Source: a virus. From it: a stretch of DNA of 21,755 nt. Made by a program: the position numbers and the translations under genes. Location: positions 1 to 21,755 of the IMG/VR virus record IMGVR_UViG_3300008116_000989; one strand, given 5' to 3'. The notes beneath the pieces are model-generated. The model was not told the origin of the DNA, did no database searches, and saw only the letters and a list, made by a program, of their open reading frames with translations. This document shows, piece by piece, positions 20,998 through 21,755 of the stretch; within the stretch, counting starts at the first letter, position 1, and each line of letters starts with the position of its first letter.

Positions 20998-21555
20998 ATG
21001 CCAAACAAAAATATTCAAAGGTACATTGATTTTTACGAACAAAAACTCAATGAAGCTACCCAATGGGGTAAAAAAGGTAAAATGGGGATGGTACGTTCTA
21101 CAATGAAAGATTCGGTAGAATTGTTACTTGACTTAATATGGAAAACCGAAAAGGGTGGAAAATCGAAGAAAAATGACTTTGTAAATTCCACATCAAAAAA
21201 TGGATATGTACTAAAATTTCAGGTAGATAGACATTTATATACTGAAAAATTGGTTGGATTATGTGAATGTAAGGCGTATTTGGATAGATGTTTTATGGAA
21301 AGGGCAAGTTCCGACTTTGGAAGGATTAAAAACGGAGTAGACGAAAAACCTAAAACATTTATTTTGGCATTGGAAGATGCAGTTGGTAGTGAAGCATATA
21401 ATTATTATATGGATGAAGGAAACATTGATAAAGTGTTTTATCTTTTGGATGGTAAAAGAAGTCCGAAGAAACCAATTTGGAAACCGAAGTTTAGAAAAAG
21501 TATAAATGTAGAAAAACTAAAAGAGTTTGTTTCATTTGTACAAAATATAAAATAG
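20998..21555 (+). CDS. PD-(D/E)XK nuclease-like protein, 185 aa
   Basis: ATG 20998 is preferred over a TTG two codons earlier. After a helical N-terminus (RYIDFYEQKLNEATQWG and VELLLDLIWK), the region FQVDRHLYTEKLVGLCECKAY has an Asp followed by a strand with E-C-K, which fits the D...E-x-K metal site of PD-(D/E)XK restriction-type or homing-type nucleases. Length suits a small type II restriction enzyme or mobile nuclease. No cognate methyltransferase gene is adjacent. A host-type promoter precedes it and tmRNA follows 13 bases after its stop. The exact specificity cannot be judged. Confidence 0.6.
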   Translation: MPNKNIQRYIDFYEQKLNEATQWGKKGKMGMVRSTMKDSVELLLDLIWKTEKGGKSKKNDFVNSTSKNGYVLKFQVDRHLYTEKLVGLCECKAYLDRCFMERASSDFGRIKNGVDEKPKTFILALEDAVGSEAYNYYMDEGNIDKVFYLLDGKRSPKKPIWKPKFRKSINVEKLKEFVSFVQNIK

Positions 21556-21568
21556 TTCTTTAAAATAT

Positions 21569-21755
21569 GGGGATGTTTGGTATTGATTGCCATGCGAATG
21601 GTAGTACCACAAGTAGAGAAATGATACTATCTCTTAATATCGTATCGAAACAATAAATGACGAAAAGTCAACTATGACTTACAATGACCTTATGGCATTC
21701 GTAGGTATGGATTACGCTGTAGCAGCCTAACCCTTCCCGTACACATCATGGGACT
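21569..21755 (+). ncRNA. ssrA: tmRNA (ssrA), 5' part; 3' end outside the window
   Basis: The 5' end GGGGATG has the form of the tmRNA acceptor strand. GCCAT-GCGA-ATGGT (21589-21602) forms a hairpin in the place of the GGGAUUUGCGAAACCC hairpin of E. coli tmRNA, with the same GCGA loop start. A pseudoknot follows: AGAGA (21615-21619) with TCTCT (21630-21634), interlocked with GATAC (21623-21627) and GTATC (21642-21646), matching PK1. Nine bases later an open tag frame runs to TAA 21728-21730 and ends GMDYAVAA, the form of a proteolysis tag. The 3' tRNA-like half lies beyond 21755, so acceptor pairing cannot be checked. The tmRNA rescues stalled ribosomes together with SmpB. Confidence 0.85.
21656..21730 (+). 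other. tmRNA tag reading frame (about 24 codons)
   Basis: The frame starts NDEK, recalling the ANDEN start of proteobacterial tags, and ends MDYAVAA before TAA. At about 24 residues it is two to three times longer than the usual Bacteroidota tags of about nine residues. The resume codon could be AAT 21656 or ATA 21653. The final AVAA fits recognition by ClpXP-like proteases. Confidence 0.75.

Noticed and set aside
1-21755. tRNA genes and CRISPR arrays
   Set aside because: No cloverleaf-like sequence with a GGTTCRANYCC arm and no regularly spaced repeats were found by eye.

Overview
The window looks like part of a tailed-phage genome, probably a large marine-type virus infecting a member of the Bacteroidota. 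This is inference from four things: every supported gene lies on the + strand with overlapping or near-zero spacing; the gene content is phage-like (GH19 endolysin, small holin-like membrane proteins, many unknown small proteins, ParB-like protein, CsgG-like protein); the DNA is visibly AT-rich and one promoter fits the Bacteroidota TTTG / TAnnTTTG consensus; and all five signal-peptidase-I-type precursors place Gln at the predicted +1 position, a known Bacteroidota habit. No capsid, terminase, polymerase or integrase gene is present, so the phage assignment rests on context.

Layout. (1) 47-1936: a tiny basic protein, then a ParB-like protein that runs into an A10 tract ending in A AAA AAG TAG; the -1 frame continues as a second long reading frame. 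(2) 1939-6515: five SGNH/GDSL-type hydrolase-like proteins of different sequence surrounding a GH19 endolysin, then a small membrane protein. (3) 6571-11623: an anchored envelope protein, two large exported proteins (cohesin-like, cadherin-like, C-type-lectin-like and dockerin-like parts) and two small lipoproteins; three reading-frame breaks fall here. (4) 11635-13027: four small proteins, two of them holin-like, closed by a clear intrinsic terminator. (5) 13083-15680: CsgG-like exported protein, a 67-aa protein, a lipoprotein and an exported protein with a low-complexity linker and C-terminal beta-barrel-like part. (6) 15740-20914: membrane protein, glycosyltransferase-like protein, exported DNA/RNA non-specific endonuclease, a conserved phage-type unknown, a large glycosyltransferase-like plus methyltransferase fusion, two tandem acidic paralogues and a sixth SGNH-like protein. 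(7) 20963-21755: a host-type promoter, a PD-(D/E)XK nuclease-like gene and the 5' part of a tmRNA gene that runs off the window.

How the parts may work together (inference): the endolysin and holin-like proteins fit lysis; the CsgG-like protein, lipoproteins and beta-barrel protein look like a phage-encoded outer-membrane module; the SGNH-like and glycosyltransferase-like genes suggest polysaccharide or surface-glycan modification; the exported nuclease and the tmRNA would act on DNA in the envelope and on host/phage translation. A repeated TTATATTTAT motif just upstream of several transcription-unit starts is a candidate phage promoter.

No stretch longer than about 85 bases lacks a gene. 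Bases 1-46 hold no recognisable feature apart from a GGAG about 12 bases before the first start codon.
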